DNA of 64,000 bases from Psococerastis gibbosa (GCA_963971405.1 OZ020484.1:42988770-43052769), one strand, 5' to 3'. Numbered from the stretch's first letter, positions 12,541 to 26,400 are shown. The notes: generated by a model not told the origin, from the sequence alone. Translations and numbers: made by a program.

Positions 12541-15014
12541 AAACAATAATCAGTATTGGGATGAGGTGTCTACGGGGGGAGGGGGGGGGGGGGGAATATG
12601 AAGCTGACAAAAATACCAGGACGAGCAGAAAATTTTTTTTTCGGAATATATTGATATATGATAATTTGCACACCTCTTTCAACAGATTGGCCACAATAGA
12701 GGCTATTTGACATATGTAACATAATATAAAACATGCTAGGTAAGCCATAGATTTTAATTATAATAATTATTATTATAAAAATCTATGAGGTAAGCTTATT
12801 ATTATTATTATCAATAACAATACAATGTGTTTTTTGTGCGAAGAAATGTAAATATTGACAGTTAATAAAGAAATATTTTTTGTTTTTAACTGTAGATTAA
12901 AAGAGCAAAAACACCGGCAGGCATGCGTGACATGAAAATGACGTCACATTTCGGATACTATAATGCTATACTGATACCGCGGCCGTCACAGATGGCGTCA
13001 CATTCCAGTAACGCGACCCATTTTAATCAACAAACTTTAATTGATTTGAAAAATATTTTTTGTCCTACTAAATGTTTTTTTTTGTTTTTTAATAGATAAA
13101 ATATATATTTTAAGGGGCATATAATAAATCAATTAATGCATTTAAACAGTGTTTCAAAAATTGTCAATAGCCTATTAACGATTTGATTTGTACAAAAACG
13201 ATTGATGAGGTAATCCTGAGGACAGGAGTTGCAGAACTGTGGCCAAATTGTGTAAGTGAATGCCACATATTATCAGGTATCGAAATGTTGAGGGGCACTT
13301 TTGCTTGTTTAAATAAGATATTTTTGACGGCTCTACGATATTTCCCATGAAAATCTACTTTGTACAAAAAACGCGTAAAGGGGGTACCTCAGTTTACTCT
13401 TATGTAGGGCTCTATATTAGACAGGTATTGTCATCCGCCATTTTTTATCCATAAAAAAATACTAAAACTGGTTCTCGTTTTTTTTCAATCTTTTACTTTT
13501 CTTAAAAATAATTACAATACTTAGCATATAGGAAATATGGGATAAAAAATGGCGGATGACAATACCCGGGTATATAGTGCCTTACTTAGTTAGTACAGTA
13601 TTTAGACTTTTTATTATAGCTGGCTTGTTACAAATAACCATTGAGTAGTAAAAAATAATAATTTGAGACCACTTCTGAGAAGTTTTAAAAGTCTCGGGTC
13701 ATATTGACCCGTCCTGTCAAGTAACGGGGGTAAAAGCGAAAAGCTTCCTGTCAGGTTATGGGTTGCAATTAATTGTGTACGGGATTTTTCCACCGAACTA
13801 CCTAGTTATTTTCTTTGTGCATGTTCTTACATTTTCTTGTCCGAGTATCTTCCCGGAGTTTTGCTAACTGCGGTCTATTTCTGCGTCTGCCCAAAGATCA
13901 AAAGATTAGAAAAATTAAGTTAATATAATTCATTCTTGCTGCTTAGATCTTTGTCGCCAGACAACAGTCATGCAATAAGCAAAATATTAAACGCCCCCCT
14001 CCCCTGAGTCTTTGTGGGTCAGGGGGTACTCTAGGCTGTTGGTTTATTTGTTTTAAACTGGTTAAAAATGATTCAAGATTTTTATGTAATTCAAGACATA
14101 TCAATAATTAAGGTGTCCTATGTTAAAAGAATCCTTTGACCTATGATTGGTCACCCTGCTCTTAGATGTGTGTCGCCATTGCGATGTTAAACCATAAATA
14201 ATCATTAGGGGTATTCACTATGTGCTTCAGCATGGTAAATGCTTAAAATTTCGAATTCGGTTACAAACATGTAAACATCGGGCAGATACCATTATTATAT
14301 GTAAAATGTCAAATCAACAAATTATTTCTCTTAAAATTAAAATAAATAATAAATATACTGTAAGTAAAATATGAGAAAATAAAAACATTTAACCACTCCG
14401 CACACTTAATATTATGCTTATAAACAATTTAAAATATAATAATAATATAATAAATTTATAATGGCCGCGGCCGCTAGGCTGATTGGACAAATGTGTGCTA
14501 AAATTTACATTTACGCTGGATTGAGCGAACCCGGAGATTCTCGAATTAACACAATTGTCTATGTAACACTGTTAAGCATGCTAAATACTGATTGGTGAAT
14601 ACCCTTATTTTCAGTTTATATTTCCTTTTTTATGATTAATCGCAAACAAACAATTTAATGAATGCATCTGATTTACCTCTTTAGGCGCCTAATTAACTTT
14701 ATAGTAATTGCGTTGACTTACCCCACATTCCCGTTCGCATGGTGTGTAGTGAGACTCACAATTTTAAGCACGCTACCACTATGCCTCCCAAGCCGGTTTA
14801 TTAATTATTAATGGGCTAGAATTTATCTCATTTCAATTGCCTTGCATTTACCATACATCCCTTTCAGCACTCGATGGTGCCTTTGAACGCCTGAAAATTG
14901 CTCGACTACTTGACGAGGAGCACTAGGTGTTGATGGGCAAGGCTAGTTGGAAAATAATAGCTATCGATGTGCATAGGCTACTTATGGCCAATTGTACTCT
15001 GCAGTTTCTCCTGT
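12541..15014. other. Gene-free stretch present only in copy 1 of the duplication
   Basis: Contains a G run at 12580-12595, a small AT hairpin at 12747-12790 and MITE C1. The rest is unassigned. Either inserted in copy 1 or lost from copy 2. Confidence 0.6.
13405..13584. mobile_element. TA-flanked palindromic MITE, copy C1
   Basis: TA, then GGGCTCTATATTAGACAGG and TATTGTCATCCGCCAT; mirrored ATGGCGGATGACAATACCC, then GTATATAGTGCCT and TA. Same family as the copies at 27052 and 58319. TA flanks suggest a Tc1/mariner-type MITE. Confidence 0.8.
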
Positions 15015-15500
15015 TAAGTAACCTTCAGCTCTCTTTGTATGTGCCATAAATCCAGCCAAAGTCACTATTGTTAACACAGTAAAAATTAAAAAAATTATAT
15101 GAAAATAAATAAATAAATAGTGATTAATGTGCCTACAACGAAGTCATTTACATTTTCACAATCACAATTTACAACTTAAAATTATTGAACGTTTAAATTA
15201 AAAGTATTAAAGTGCAACCAACCGTATGCAATCGTCGGATTCATAAAACTTTTAAAAAGAGATAGGTAGGATAATAAGTTATTGGGGCAAGCAGGGAGTT
15301 TCGGGTACAGTCGCTTATTACATATTACAATCCATGATCGAGCAGGAATGCACTACTAGTCCATCGCTAAACTGACAAAAGTCAGTGCTAAAAGGGGGAA
15401 AATAATTAATAATTAACCAGTTACAGGTTTTTTTCTTCAACGTATCATCCTTGTACATCGTCTCCCGATATAAATTTCCGGGCATGTAAGCCATAATGTA
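15015..15500. repeat. Tandem duplication, copy 1 of segment A
   Basis: Shares TTTCAGCTCTCTTTGTATG, GATCGAGCAGGAAT, AATAATTAATAATTAA and a TTTTTTTCTTCAA stretch with 18310-18810. It follows segment B in both copies, though 2.5 kb separates them in copy 1. Confidence 0.75.
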
Positions 15501-16052
15501 TGTGCTCTCAATGTTAATTCAATTCAATGACTTATCATATCATACCAGAAATAATAATGTAGCACAACTGCACCAGTAAATTTCACAATAATTTAGTCCT
15601 TGTCATTTTTGAACAGTTGAGAGCTATTTGAAAAGACGTGCTAATTGAGATAAATGTTCATTCCATATTTGTCCTCATTTGCAAATGATACTACGTATAA
15701 GAAGGTTATAATTTGGGGGATTATTTAATTGTAAGAAATGCGATTGAATGTAGCCTGAATTTTCCATCGGTGATATCCATGTCCCAGCAGGGCCGACGCG
15801 TGGAGTAGTAGGTCGGGGTGGCCTAACTGCAATTATAAAATAAAATAAAGTCCAAAACAAATTATGACATTAAAAACAAATGTCAACACTCAATTCACTC
15901 ACGTGTTACCATCATGGGAAACATGAACGCTGTTGGGGCATAGGTGTGGTACGCATAATCTTTCATTAGATCCACTCAAGCAATAATTCATTCATCTGCG
16001 ACCAATGTTAACTGAGATAAATAAATAAGGACTTTTTATTGTTTCTATTACT

Positions 16053-16150
16053 AGCCAACCTAGCGGAGTTAGGGCTATAAAGCCCTCTCTTACACTCAAC
16101 TAGGAGGGCCCGGGACCGCCTGCTTTACATTCCCTCCGAAATATGGCCAG
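16053..16150 (-). mobile_element. SINE D, headless copy D3
   Basis: Body only (minus strand AAGAGAGGGCTTTATAGCCC and CTAACTCCGCTAGG). It lies in the second copy of the tandem duplication and is absent from the first. Confidence 0.65.
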
Positions 16151-17359
16151 AAAATGTAGCCACATATATGAATTATATAAGGTTTCAATCGTCCGCCATA
16201 AGTGGATCTAGCTGGTTAACGAACTCGATCAAGACATTTGTATGATCAATTTTCGTGCCAGGTTTCATCAAAATCGGATAATATTTACGGGAGTAAGTGT
16301 TTCCTAAAATCGATGTGCATACATACTTACATATACATATATATATATAGTGTATAACATTTTGAAAACATTTTGAACGGAGGATGGTTTTAAGCTCAGG
16401 GGGTCATGAAATGAAAAATTGGGAAGAAATTTTCCGAAGTCGAACATTGGTTGCCGAATCTCCCTAAAAAAAACCAATGAAAAAATAAAATTGAAGTGAA
16501 GAAGTAAAATAATAAATACATTTAAAGCAGAGAAAATGAAAGACTATACAAACCCAGCCGTCTTGATTGCTCGTTAAAAAATATTCACGCGCCGGCCCTA
16601 GCTGTGTCTAGCCTGGAACACTAAATTGAATATTTGGAAGGAGGAGAAAGACCTCAAACATCTAGAGTAGTAGGAAGCTTGAAATGGGAAAGTTGGAAGG
16701 TCCTATTCAGGATGCCTTACACAGTCTATGTTGTTTTGCGTCAATGCATATTCTACGTCTCTTCAGCATTCCTTAGGGTGCAGCAGATTTGTAGGCTGCG
16801 CTCCCGTTCTCGATTTGCTTTATCTTTTGCCCCCAGAGCCCAGTCTATTTTTGGTAAGGTTCGATAGCTTCAGTACCGATTTGGTTGATCGGTTGCTGTT
16901 GCGTACAGTTTGCAATGTATATGCCAGGCAAGGTCGTCTTCTTAAGGGACTGGGGTTTCTTCGAATTCGTTTTCCAAAAGATTGCTTCGCAAAATGAGTA
17001 ACGGCTAACCTCTAAGTTCTTCAAAGGGTGGTTCTAGTTTGGAATGCGGCGAAGTGTTTGGAGTGGATTACTGCGATAAGGCAGTCAAGTGTGTGAGGTG
17101 TATAGCGGACGAACTATTGCAGCTGAGTGCAAGAAATGGAAAACACATATTTAGAAACTACTCTGTGTCTTAGGAAATTGATCTGCAACTGGTGTGACAT
17201 CGGGTTCTGTTTCGCACAAATGCCGCCGATGTATTAACTCGTTACAGAGCTAAATCTTATCATCAATAGTACAGTGGCTCGTAAGGGACATTAGATTGAG
17301 CACGTTGAGAATTAAGAGCGTAGCTTTTAAAACTGTTGCACTCTGAGTGCCCTGATTAG

Positions 17360-18115
17360 CAGTGGCGTAGCCAGGGGGGGGGGGGGGGGTCAGCGGGGTC
17401 CGGATCCCCCTCCAATAAAATGTTTTTTAGCAAAACAGTAAATGTTTCAGATATTTATTCAAAAACCATCCTCAGGGAGACCCCGGTTCCCCTGTTTCCA
17501 GTTTTGTTAATGATGTTATCGTCTGCAAAATCAAAATTTTTGCCGACAAACTATTTCAGGCCTATCTTTTAAAAAACATTCCCCACTGTAGCCCCCGGGC
17601 TCCCCTTTTTAGCTGTAATATTCTTCATATGTAAAATATGATCATAACTGCATTCAAAGTGCGTAAATTCCACTATTTTGGGCCTATTCTTTTTCAGAAT
17701 AATTTCCCCGGGAGAGACCCCCGCCCCCCCCCCTTTCTTGTAGTAGGTCTACTATATTCTTCGGATGTAAAACCTAAACATTATTAGAATAGGTTTCAAG
17801 ACGTATATACATCAAAATGTGTGATACTCCAAAATTTCAGGCCTATTTTTTTCAAAAACCTTCCCTGGGGTGGACCGCCGGGCCTCCCTTCAGACCCCGG
17901 GGAAATTAAGATCATGCCCCTAATTATAAGTTGCGTATGTCCATGAAGACGGTTTTCCTATTTTTCTCTATTTTACGAATATACGGGGGGGGGGGGGCGC
18001 CAAATGAAACCCCACCCCATTCGAAAACCTATGGTAAATGGGCAAGCTTTATTCATATTGCATGAAAACTGGACCCCCCCCCCCCCAAAAAAAAAAAAAT
18101 CTGGCTACGCCACTG
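17360..18115. mobile_element. hAT-type MITE with 8-bp target duplication
   Basis: Ends are CAGTGGCGTAGCCAGG and CTGGCTACGCCACTG, flanked by perfect CTGATTAG copies at 17352-17359 and 18116-18123. An 8-bp duplication and CAGTGGCGTAG ends are hAT hallmarks. No transposase is present; the interior has G and C homopolymer runs and degenerate repeats. The paralogous copy of this region (around 12374) is uninterrupted and reads CTGGTTAG. Confidence 0.93.
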
Positions 18116-18309
18116 CTGATTAGAAGTAGAATATGCGCATGACACAGACAACTTGGATCGTGTGAGGCATGGTGTGGGATCGTTTAAGAGTTCCCTGTTA
18201 AGTTTCCTACCAATCAGAGTGCTTTGAGGTCCAGATATCCAATGGCGGCGAATCTTGCGTAGGGTGACCCCAAATTCACATACAAGTTGGAATTAACTAC
18301 CAAAAGTAA

Positions 18310-18810
18310 AGTATCTTTCAGCTCTCTTTGTATGAGCCATTAGGTCAGAATAATTAATAAAAAAATGTCGTTATTAAAAACACAGTAATAAATAAGTAAA
18401 TACCGATTAAAGTGCCAACAACCGATTATTCAAATCCACAGCGAAGGCATTTACATTTTCACATCACAATTTACAACTTAAAATTATTGAACAATTAAAT
18501 GAAAGGTATTAAAGCGCCAAGCAATCGTCAAAATTTATGGAACCCCGTAAACAAATTTTAAAAAGAGGTAGGCTGGAAAAGGCCTGCTAATAAGATGCGT
18601 GGTTAGCATGGTTAGCATGGAGTTTCGGGAACACTCGCTATTAGAATCCGCATGCGCACGATCGAGCAGGAATACACTACGAGCCCATCACTAAACAGAC
18701 AAAAGCTAGTACTAAAAGGGGAAAAATAATTAATAATTAATCAGGTACCGGTTTTTTTTTTCTTCAAAATATCCTTGTATATCGTCTTCCGTTAAAAACT
18801 TCCGGGGATA
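18310..18810. repeat. Tandem duplication, copy 2 of segment A
   Basis: Directly adjoins segment B copy 2, giving the ancestral order B then A. Noncoding. Confidence 0.75.
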
Positions 18811-20943
18811 AGAAGAGTGTAAGAAGCTAGTGATGGTTATGTCCGTTTTTATGATGATTAGCTGAGCCAATGTACAGATAATTTTTTTCTTGAAAAACCC
18901 GCAATATTAAAAAAAAATGTCAGCCATGCCTTAAAGACAAGGTCATCAAGGGCTCAAGACCATACATCTTAACTGATTTCAGGAATTGAGCAGGGCTGGG
19001 CTAATAGAACCTCAAATGTTATTGTCATTAAATTTAAACAAAAATTGCCATTGTGATTTTTTGACAGTTAGGCTATTAATTTGAAGCGTACCTACTCAGT
19101 ATGGATAGTTAGGGGCTTTTAACACGGACTGCCTACAATATGACCATATAAAAGAACCTTATAACATACGGTATATAGCTGTTTCGGCATTGGTGCAGCT
19201 GACGTTAATGGTACAAAAGTAATAATGATGCTTATTGGAAACATTGTCTCAATTTTTATCAATTGTAACTTATTTGTATGCCACCTTATTTGCATTATCT
19301 TCAGCCTTCCTGCCACCATTCCTCCACGTTCTTTCGTTTTCATCAACTGTAAGCGTCGCCGCTCGTCGTCTACAAAGTTTGGTGCTGCCTTTGAACCAGG
19401 CATTTCCTTGATTTATTTTTGCATTTTGTAAATGAGCAATCTTCATTGTTCAGTGTCGCTGTGCCTGGTCTGATGTCTTTGGTCACTTCATGCCGATTGA
19501 AAACATTTTTAATTTTTTGGCTAACTTTTTCCCACCCCGATTTTTAAAACCCGGTGCCCCTGGTTCTCCCTACTGTATGATGAGATGTGAGATTATCCTA
19601 GACTAGATCTACATTTTCTCCTTCCTAATAATTATTATTGTAATAATTACTCAATGCAAAAATTTAATACACGAGTAGATAAAAGTGTTAACTAACATCA
19701 TCCGATTGTTTTGAGAATTAACACTAAAGTTTTTGCTGCTATATGCTGCCTTTCTCTATGCATATACTGCACTATATGACTGTGAACACCAGTGTTGCCA
19801 ATTTCCCCGCCAACTGATCACAATGGGCAGCCATAATACTGAAAATCTGTTGTTAGCGCCTTCATTTATGCAATAAATAATCCACTTACAATTAATTTCA
19901 TTCGTCCACTCGTGTATTGATTGCATTGTTGAGCCTATGTGAGATTACTACCATGTCCCAAGGTGAAGTCATTGTTCATTAGAAATTAAAAGTTTACCTT
20001 AAATAGCCCAAATAATCAAAATTTTATTTGCATATTGTATTTCTTTTGCATTTTATTGTCTTCGTATATTGGTGTTGTGACTAAATTTGCCATGGGATGT
20101 GTGTACTCTCAATGGTTTAAGCTGAAAGTATTAGGCTGAATGAAGACACATGTATATGAAGGTGTTACTCGCTTGAGGCCTATTGTCGTTTTGAGAAAAA
20201 CATATGTAATGTTTTCGCTGATAGCGGCTACCTTATCAAGTTATTTCAATTGATGATATTCCACCATGTTTTTTTTAAATTCTTCAAACCAGCAATGATT
20301 TCGTGGGATGTGAGGGAACAGAAAATGGAAATTTGTAACTTAAATTACCTTCATCCGCAGGTGCCTTCAATTGATTTTCCTATATATGTGAGACTATTCT
20401 CATATCCCATGACAATTAGGAGCTTTATTTACTCTGTATAATGTTAAATTAGAAAAAATGGAAAGAAAATAAATCAGCAATATTTTAGTTTATGACATAC
20501 TTACCGTTTTATCGGAGTTTGTCAAGTTTAGAGCTACATGGGATGTGTGGATAGTGCCCCTATATGTAAGTACTTCAATTGCCTTAAATTTCTATTGTTT
20601 TTGAATATTGCTTGCCCAGGTTTATGCTTGATGTAAGAGATGCATGTGTGTGAGAAGTGAGAACCGATGAGCCGAGTGCACCATATAAGGTGCCTAGATA
20701 GGTATAGGAGGTGCTGGTCCCTGTAGCATTCGATTGTACTTATTGCATCAACTAGGCACACAGCCATTTTTATTAGAGGCCTACCACTGATGCATCTTGC
20801 CAGATTAGTTGGTGGATGTATGTATGTAGTATGTGTCAAGAAAATGCCTCAGTCTATTAACCCTCCGCTATCCGGGTTGCCAAGTAACTTCTATTCTCCC
20901 AAAGTTTTAAGGACTCCATTCTATGTTGTTGGCCATTCGCTTT
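18811..20943. other. Gene-free stretch
   Basis: No exon with paired splice sites and family resemblance was recognised. A minus-strand frame at 19119-19403 starts with a charged stretch but has no supporting donor. Confidence 0.5.
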
Positions 20944-21329
20944 GGCGCCCATTCCACCGACCGGCTAGGGCTATTTACAAAAACGGTGACGTGGTAGCAG
21001 ACATTCACGACTTAGGTGGCGTTTCCACCGACCTCGCATTGCAGAATGCAAATGACATTGACGGAATTTAGAATTTTTCTTTTTATAGATATCTATTAAA
21101 ATGTTTGTAGGCTACTTAACATATCCCATGACGCCATTTTTTTAATTTTAGTTTGTTTGTGATTTTACTGTATGATCATTCATCAATTTTAACTATGGCA
21201 TAGAGGAAAATAAACATTTCCGTCAATTCTGCAATGCGAGGTCGGTGGAATCCCCGCCTAAGTCTTGAATGTCTGCTACCACGTCACCGTTTTTGTAAAT
21301 AGCTATAGCCGGTCGGTGGAACGGGCGCC
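20944..21329. mobile_element. Harbinger-like palindromic MITE, copy A2
   Basis: 386 bp with ends GGCGCCCATTCCACC and GGAACGGGCGCC, flanked by TTT on both sides. Same arms as the other A copies. Confidence 0.85.
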
Positions 21330-21918
21330 TTTACGTGCTCGAACCATTGCGGTCTCTACCAATGGTCCTTCCAAACTCATTATGAGCCTTGATTTATTAA
21401 TTTTTGTGCTGATGTAATAGGTGAAAATATGTCAATATACCCGCCCAAACTGATCTGTTTGGCGTCCCTATGTCACCAAAAGGTTTGAAGTCTGAGGCAT
21501 TTCCTTTTTGGTTCAACTTTTAACTTTTTAAATTCATTAGGCCTACCTATCCTGTTGTAGGCCGTACCGTATGTGTTAAATAATTTTCGATGCTTTCTAT
21601 AGGACCTGCTGCATTCTAGTGCTGGTTGGAGATTATAGCCCGGATCGTGGTTAAGGACCGATTTAGAAAGTAGCCTACATAGCTATGGCCATTTTCAACA
21701 ACAAAAAAGTTATGAGTGGTAGGCCGATATTAACTTTTATAGCCTGTTCCAATCCAGTTGAGGGGGGGGGGGGGGCAAGATCATCCTTAAGTAGCCTGGT
21801 CAGTGGTTTAGGGCCAATTTAAAAAGAACTAAGCCCTTATCCCAAAGCAAACTCTACAAGTGGAAGTTTTTTTTAAAAGAATAGTCTAATTTTATAAATT
21901 TAAACCGTATTTTTTTAG

Positions 21919-22093
21919 GTGAACGGATTCTCTGAGCATGTACGGCTACAGTGTGTTGGTACCGTATTACGTTGGTGTCACCAACACTACTCACTACAAA
22001 TAGGCAGGCTATTTTGTCTTGGGTTACATGCGGTACGGCTAGGTTTTATAGGGATATGCATGCGCATTAAACAAATGCTGTGTTGGGTCAAAG
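21919..22093 (+). other. Candidate upstream exon bounded by good splice signals
   Basis: A 175-nt stretch open in one frame, flanked by a T-rich acceptor (TTTTTTAG) and a consensus donor (AAG|GTAAGT). It lies 770 bp before the first NOA1 coding exon, so it could be a 5' noncoding exon of NOA1. The encoded peptide resembles nothing I recognise. The call rests on splice signals only. Confidence 0.25.
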
Positions 22094-22861
22094 GTAAGTC
22101 CTAATGTAATATAATAAAATGTCTGGAGCGGTTCTTATTGTAGGCTTATGGTGCGTGCATGAGTAATTTAAAATAGTCGGCATTCTGTACATTTCAGACG
22201 CCTTCAATAGGGATCGCTTAATCATTACAGGAAATGCTGTAAAATTGTAATTTAATTTAAAATTTTTAAATTTGCCGCTCTTTTATCAGACCGTGACAAA
22301 TATGCACAAAGGTAGTTATACAAGGCAGTGACAGCCCGTAGAGAAGGCTGCTACATTTTTGTAACCTGTATTGTTTACCAACAAAAGTTTAGATGCAGGC
22401 ATGAGTTTTTAATTTCTTATATCAAATTAACTAAATTACAATCTAACTGCCGTGCTTGTTACAAAACATTTATTTAAGGTGAGGCAAAAATGTATAGATA
22501 ATGGAATTTAAGAATTTCTTACGAGATAGTGGGTTTGCACTGCCGCGCGTACTAGTCTATTGACTACTATATGTCATTTTATAATTATTATGTTCTGTGT
22601 TATATATATGCATCTGGGAATGTGGTTGGCTCTTACAACGTTGTAATAGATAGAATAATAAAACTAATACTATTTGTGAATAATTGTTAAGGTGTTGTAG
22701 AGAAACGGCTATTGAATTATTTTCTTCCGGTGGTATCCAAAACCTGGTGTTCGATGGCTATGTACTAGGTTAAATACCAATGTAAGTTAATGCTTAATAA
22801 TAGCTTAATGAAAAATAAATTCTTAATTTTATTTACACTGCCTTACAGATTCATAGTAAAA

Positions 22862-23488
22862 ATGCTGCAGCAAACAAAACTTCTCTTCAGGTACCATCGC
22901 AAAGCCTTGGTGCTTTCCGAATCTCTCGCATACCGATCCTCGACTAATCCGGTAGAAAAACTAGCGTATGAAAATCTAAGACAAAAAATTGTATATAATA
23001 GCATGTTAATTCAACACGAAATTGAATATTTAACATACTTCCAAAGAAAACGTCTACGTTACAAAGAATTGAAACAACAATATGGTGATTTTAGCGAAAC
23101 CGCTGTCCCAATAGATTCAATTGTGCTGAAATACCTTCGCACGACTGCCCCGAAGGATAACGCAACTGAGAAACCACAAGCTGCTGAATCTGGTGATGCG
23201 GAAATTCCACTATTTCCGTATGAGAAATCAGTCGTAAAATTAAAAGATACATTAAACTGGCAGATTACTGATTCAGAACAGGAAGAAACAGAATGGCTGA
23301 GCTCGTCTCAAAAAGTTGTTCGGAAGATGGTGAAGGACAAGAACTGGTTACCTCACGATCCAGATTTTCGCAGTGATGCTGTTAAAATTGAAGAGGAATC
23401 GGTTAATTTGAAGTATGGATCTGCTGATCCTTATACTCCCGTCAGCAAAGTCGCCTGCGGGGGCTGTGGGGCGCTACTGCATTGCCAG
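22862..23488 (+). CDS. NOA1: NOA1 coding exon 1: presequence, N-terminal region, first half of zinc motif
   Basis: Encodes residues 1-209 and ends in phase 0 at a GTATGA donor. The opening [19 protein letters not shown] is rich in basic residues with no acids, consistent with mitochondrial import. It ends with the CGGC pair (C199, C202) of a treble-clef-like zinc motif whose second pair is in the next exon. Confidence 0.9.
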
Positions 23489-26400
23489 GTATGATGTTAT
23501 TTCGTCGTCTTTGAATTTAGCATTCTGTACAGACTTCGATCTGTGATTGAGGAACTTTATAATTTCAACCGTTGGTAGCGTCTTGATCCTCTTCACCATG
23601 AGTTAGTTAACCGATCCTCACCTTACGTATGTCAAGATAGTAATGCCTTTTTTCTCTATTCTCTCAGTCTATATCTATATCTCTTCTTGTCTTCCCGGGT
23701 GTCTTCTTTTCTGTCTTACTCTGTTGTTGGAAGCAATGCCAAATAATACAACATTCATACCGGAGGGGTAAAGTTTTAGCATGATGGCGGGGGAAAAACT
23801 AAGTAGACCTTATGACGTCATCAGGCTTTCCGTAAGGATATTTTTCAAGCATAGGCTTCCCTTAGCACGGAATCACAGATTCCCAAAAACTTAAAGCGTT
23901 TGAAAGTTCTGAGCTTCGAATGATGTACGTAGCCAGGATTTTTGGGGACTGTGCCGACTGTGATCCTGTCTAGTGTAAATGGTTTTCTTGAGAACTCAAA
24001 ACAAGCACCATGAGTGACTATATTCAGGAAATGGCTTTAAGATAAACTAAAGAGTGAACGATTGTGAAATGGAGTGAGCAGTGGAAAACTTACTAGTGCA
24101 TTGCACTACTAATTTCCTACAACACACACACATCTTTGTGTATTCTTTATTTCTTTAAAGGTTATGGTGTTACTGGTATATTGTATGATAGCATAGGCTC
24201 ATCAATTCTTCACCTCACTTCAATTTATTGGTGGATGTAGCTTTGGTATTGGTGTTGCATTTAAGCAAAGAGTGGAGCTTGGGGGGTCTCACCCAGGGGG
24301 AAAATTTGAAAATAGAAGGGTTTTACGCATTTTAATAGTAGTAAAGTATAGCTGTAGATTTTAAAAATAAGCTAACAAAGGAATGCTTATATTCATATTC
24401 CTGCAAACAGGGGGCCCGGGGCTAGAAAGGCTAGGAAACAACTGAGTGGTGCAAATTGTTTTATTTTTATTTTTCTCTTGCTAAGCTGTTTATTTCTTTC
24501 AAAGCAACAGCTTCTTTTTAGGACACCGCTATACCTGGTTTCCTACCTAAAGAAGTGTTCGAAGGCTTGAATGCGTCTGAATTGAAAACACAAGTCTGCC
24601 AGCGTTGCCATTTCTTAAAAGACTACGATGTAGCCCTGGGTGTAGATGTGGCTCCGGAAGATTACCCAAAAATTTTGGGTCATCTGAAGTATACAAGAGC
24701 TTTGGTTCTGCTTATGGTTGACCTGTTGGACATGCCTTGTAGTATTTGGCCCGGGATGATGGATCTTATTGGTGAGTGACAGGTCGAACTTGTGTAGCAA
24801 TGGAACTGTGTCAATGTTCGGATATGTAGTGTCATGGCAAGGACCGCCCGCGCCTTGCTGTCTTATCTGATCATCCTTAGGAGGGCACAGAAAGTAGGCG
24901 AGCTCGATTCTAGAGAGGGCTCTAACTCCGCTAGGATGCCTCAGTTATAGAGCAACTAAAACGGGCCTAGCCCATAGGGAAGTGACAACAACGGTAAAAT
25001 TGTATTTTGGAAATATATTTTGATTTTGAACAGAGTCGGGGCAGAATGTAAACTTCTTATGTTTCACCTACTACCGCAGTCGATAGGTGCCGCTGTGTTC
25101 GAAGCCTATTTTTTCTTTGCTCAGCTGAAAATATTACGAAATTCACTTTCAGCTCCACTACGACCCGTTAGCACCGAATCTTCTGCTCCGTTTTACGAGC
25201 GCTGGTTGTGGCCTATTAAGGCGCCCATTCCATTGACCGGCTAGGGCTATTTCCAAAAACAGTGACGTGGTAGCAGACATTCAAGACTTAGGTGCCGTTT
25301 CCATCGATCTCGCATTGCAGAATGCAAATGACATTGACGGAAATTAGAATTTTTCTTTTTATAGAAATCTATTAAAATGATTGTACTTTACATATACCAT
25401 GACGCCATTTTTTAATTTCAGTTTGTAATTTTACTGTATGATCATTGATCAATTTTAACTATGGCATAGAGGAAAATAAACATTTCCGTCAATTCTGCAA
25501 TGCGAGGTCGGTGGAAACGCCACCTAAGTCTTGAATGTCTGCTACCACGTCACTGTTTTTGGAAATAGCCCTAGCCGGTCAATGGAATGGGCACCTAACG
25601 ACGTATGTCTACTCAATAATACATCTATCTAGCTGATATAACTGTTCGTTAATCAACCCAATTACAATAAAATCGTCCTTAAACTGTGAGTTTGTTTGGC
25701 ACGACCGAACGTCTTATAAAATTGGTAAAAGATGCATTGGGCACTTTCCAGCTGGTAAATACTACTGCAGTGCACCACAATAGCATTCGTATGAAATAAT
25801 ACTTTTGTTGCTATGTTTCAGGACATCGGCGGCCCGTTGTTGTTGTAGCAAACAAGGTAGATTTAATTGCTCAAGACAGTCCGGAATTTTTCGACAATGT
25901 TCGCCAAAGCTTATTAGAATGCATGCTGGACGCTGGTGTTCCACAGGCGAACATAAAACACATAGCTCTGATCAGCGCTAAGACTGGGTTTGGCGTTGAG
26001 TCACTTATAACGAAGCTGCATACTTCTTGGAGGTATCAAGGTGCGATGCTAATTCATTCAGTTTATTTTATTGCTATATTATAAGGAAAGCTTTGTCATG
26101 GATTTCAACCAATTTACCCGTTTTGAGGACCCAGGAACCAATTTAGTATTTTTACGTTTTTTTATTTCAATTTGTGGGCAAACAAATTGTTTCGCAATAA
26201 CACCTACTCATTCACGGTGGTCATGTAGTATGAATTAACAAAAGTAATAAATGGGGCATTCATACTGGCATGAAGTGTACGCCGATGGCAGCGGTACGCC
26301 TCTGGATGGCTTAACCTACTTTGGGCCTGGTGTGTTGAACCTGCTGACGACCGGTCGAGTAGACAAATGTAGACAAAATCCAATAGGGTGCTTGACAGTT

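Larger units (their letters stand above)
15545..18290. repeat. Tandem duplication, copy 2 of segment B
   Basis: Second copy of the segment, interrupted by the hAT MITE at 17360-18115 and carrying a SINE D body at 16053. Blocks such as TAGAGTAGTAGGAAGCTTG and GGTGTGACATCGGGTTCTG are nearly identical in both copies. Confidence 0.8.

Noticed and set aside
19119..19403. 94-codon minus-strand ORF with a charged N terminus
   Set aside because: No donor follows the charged part, and the rest reads like noncoding AT-rich sequence.
22790..22861. Upstream in-frame start for NOA1
   Set aside because: A good splice acceptor at 22842-22848 and the better presequence from 22862 favour the later Met. The upstream start is not excluded.
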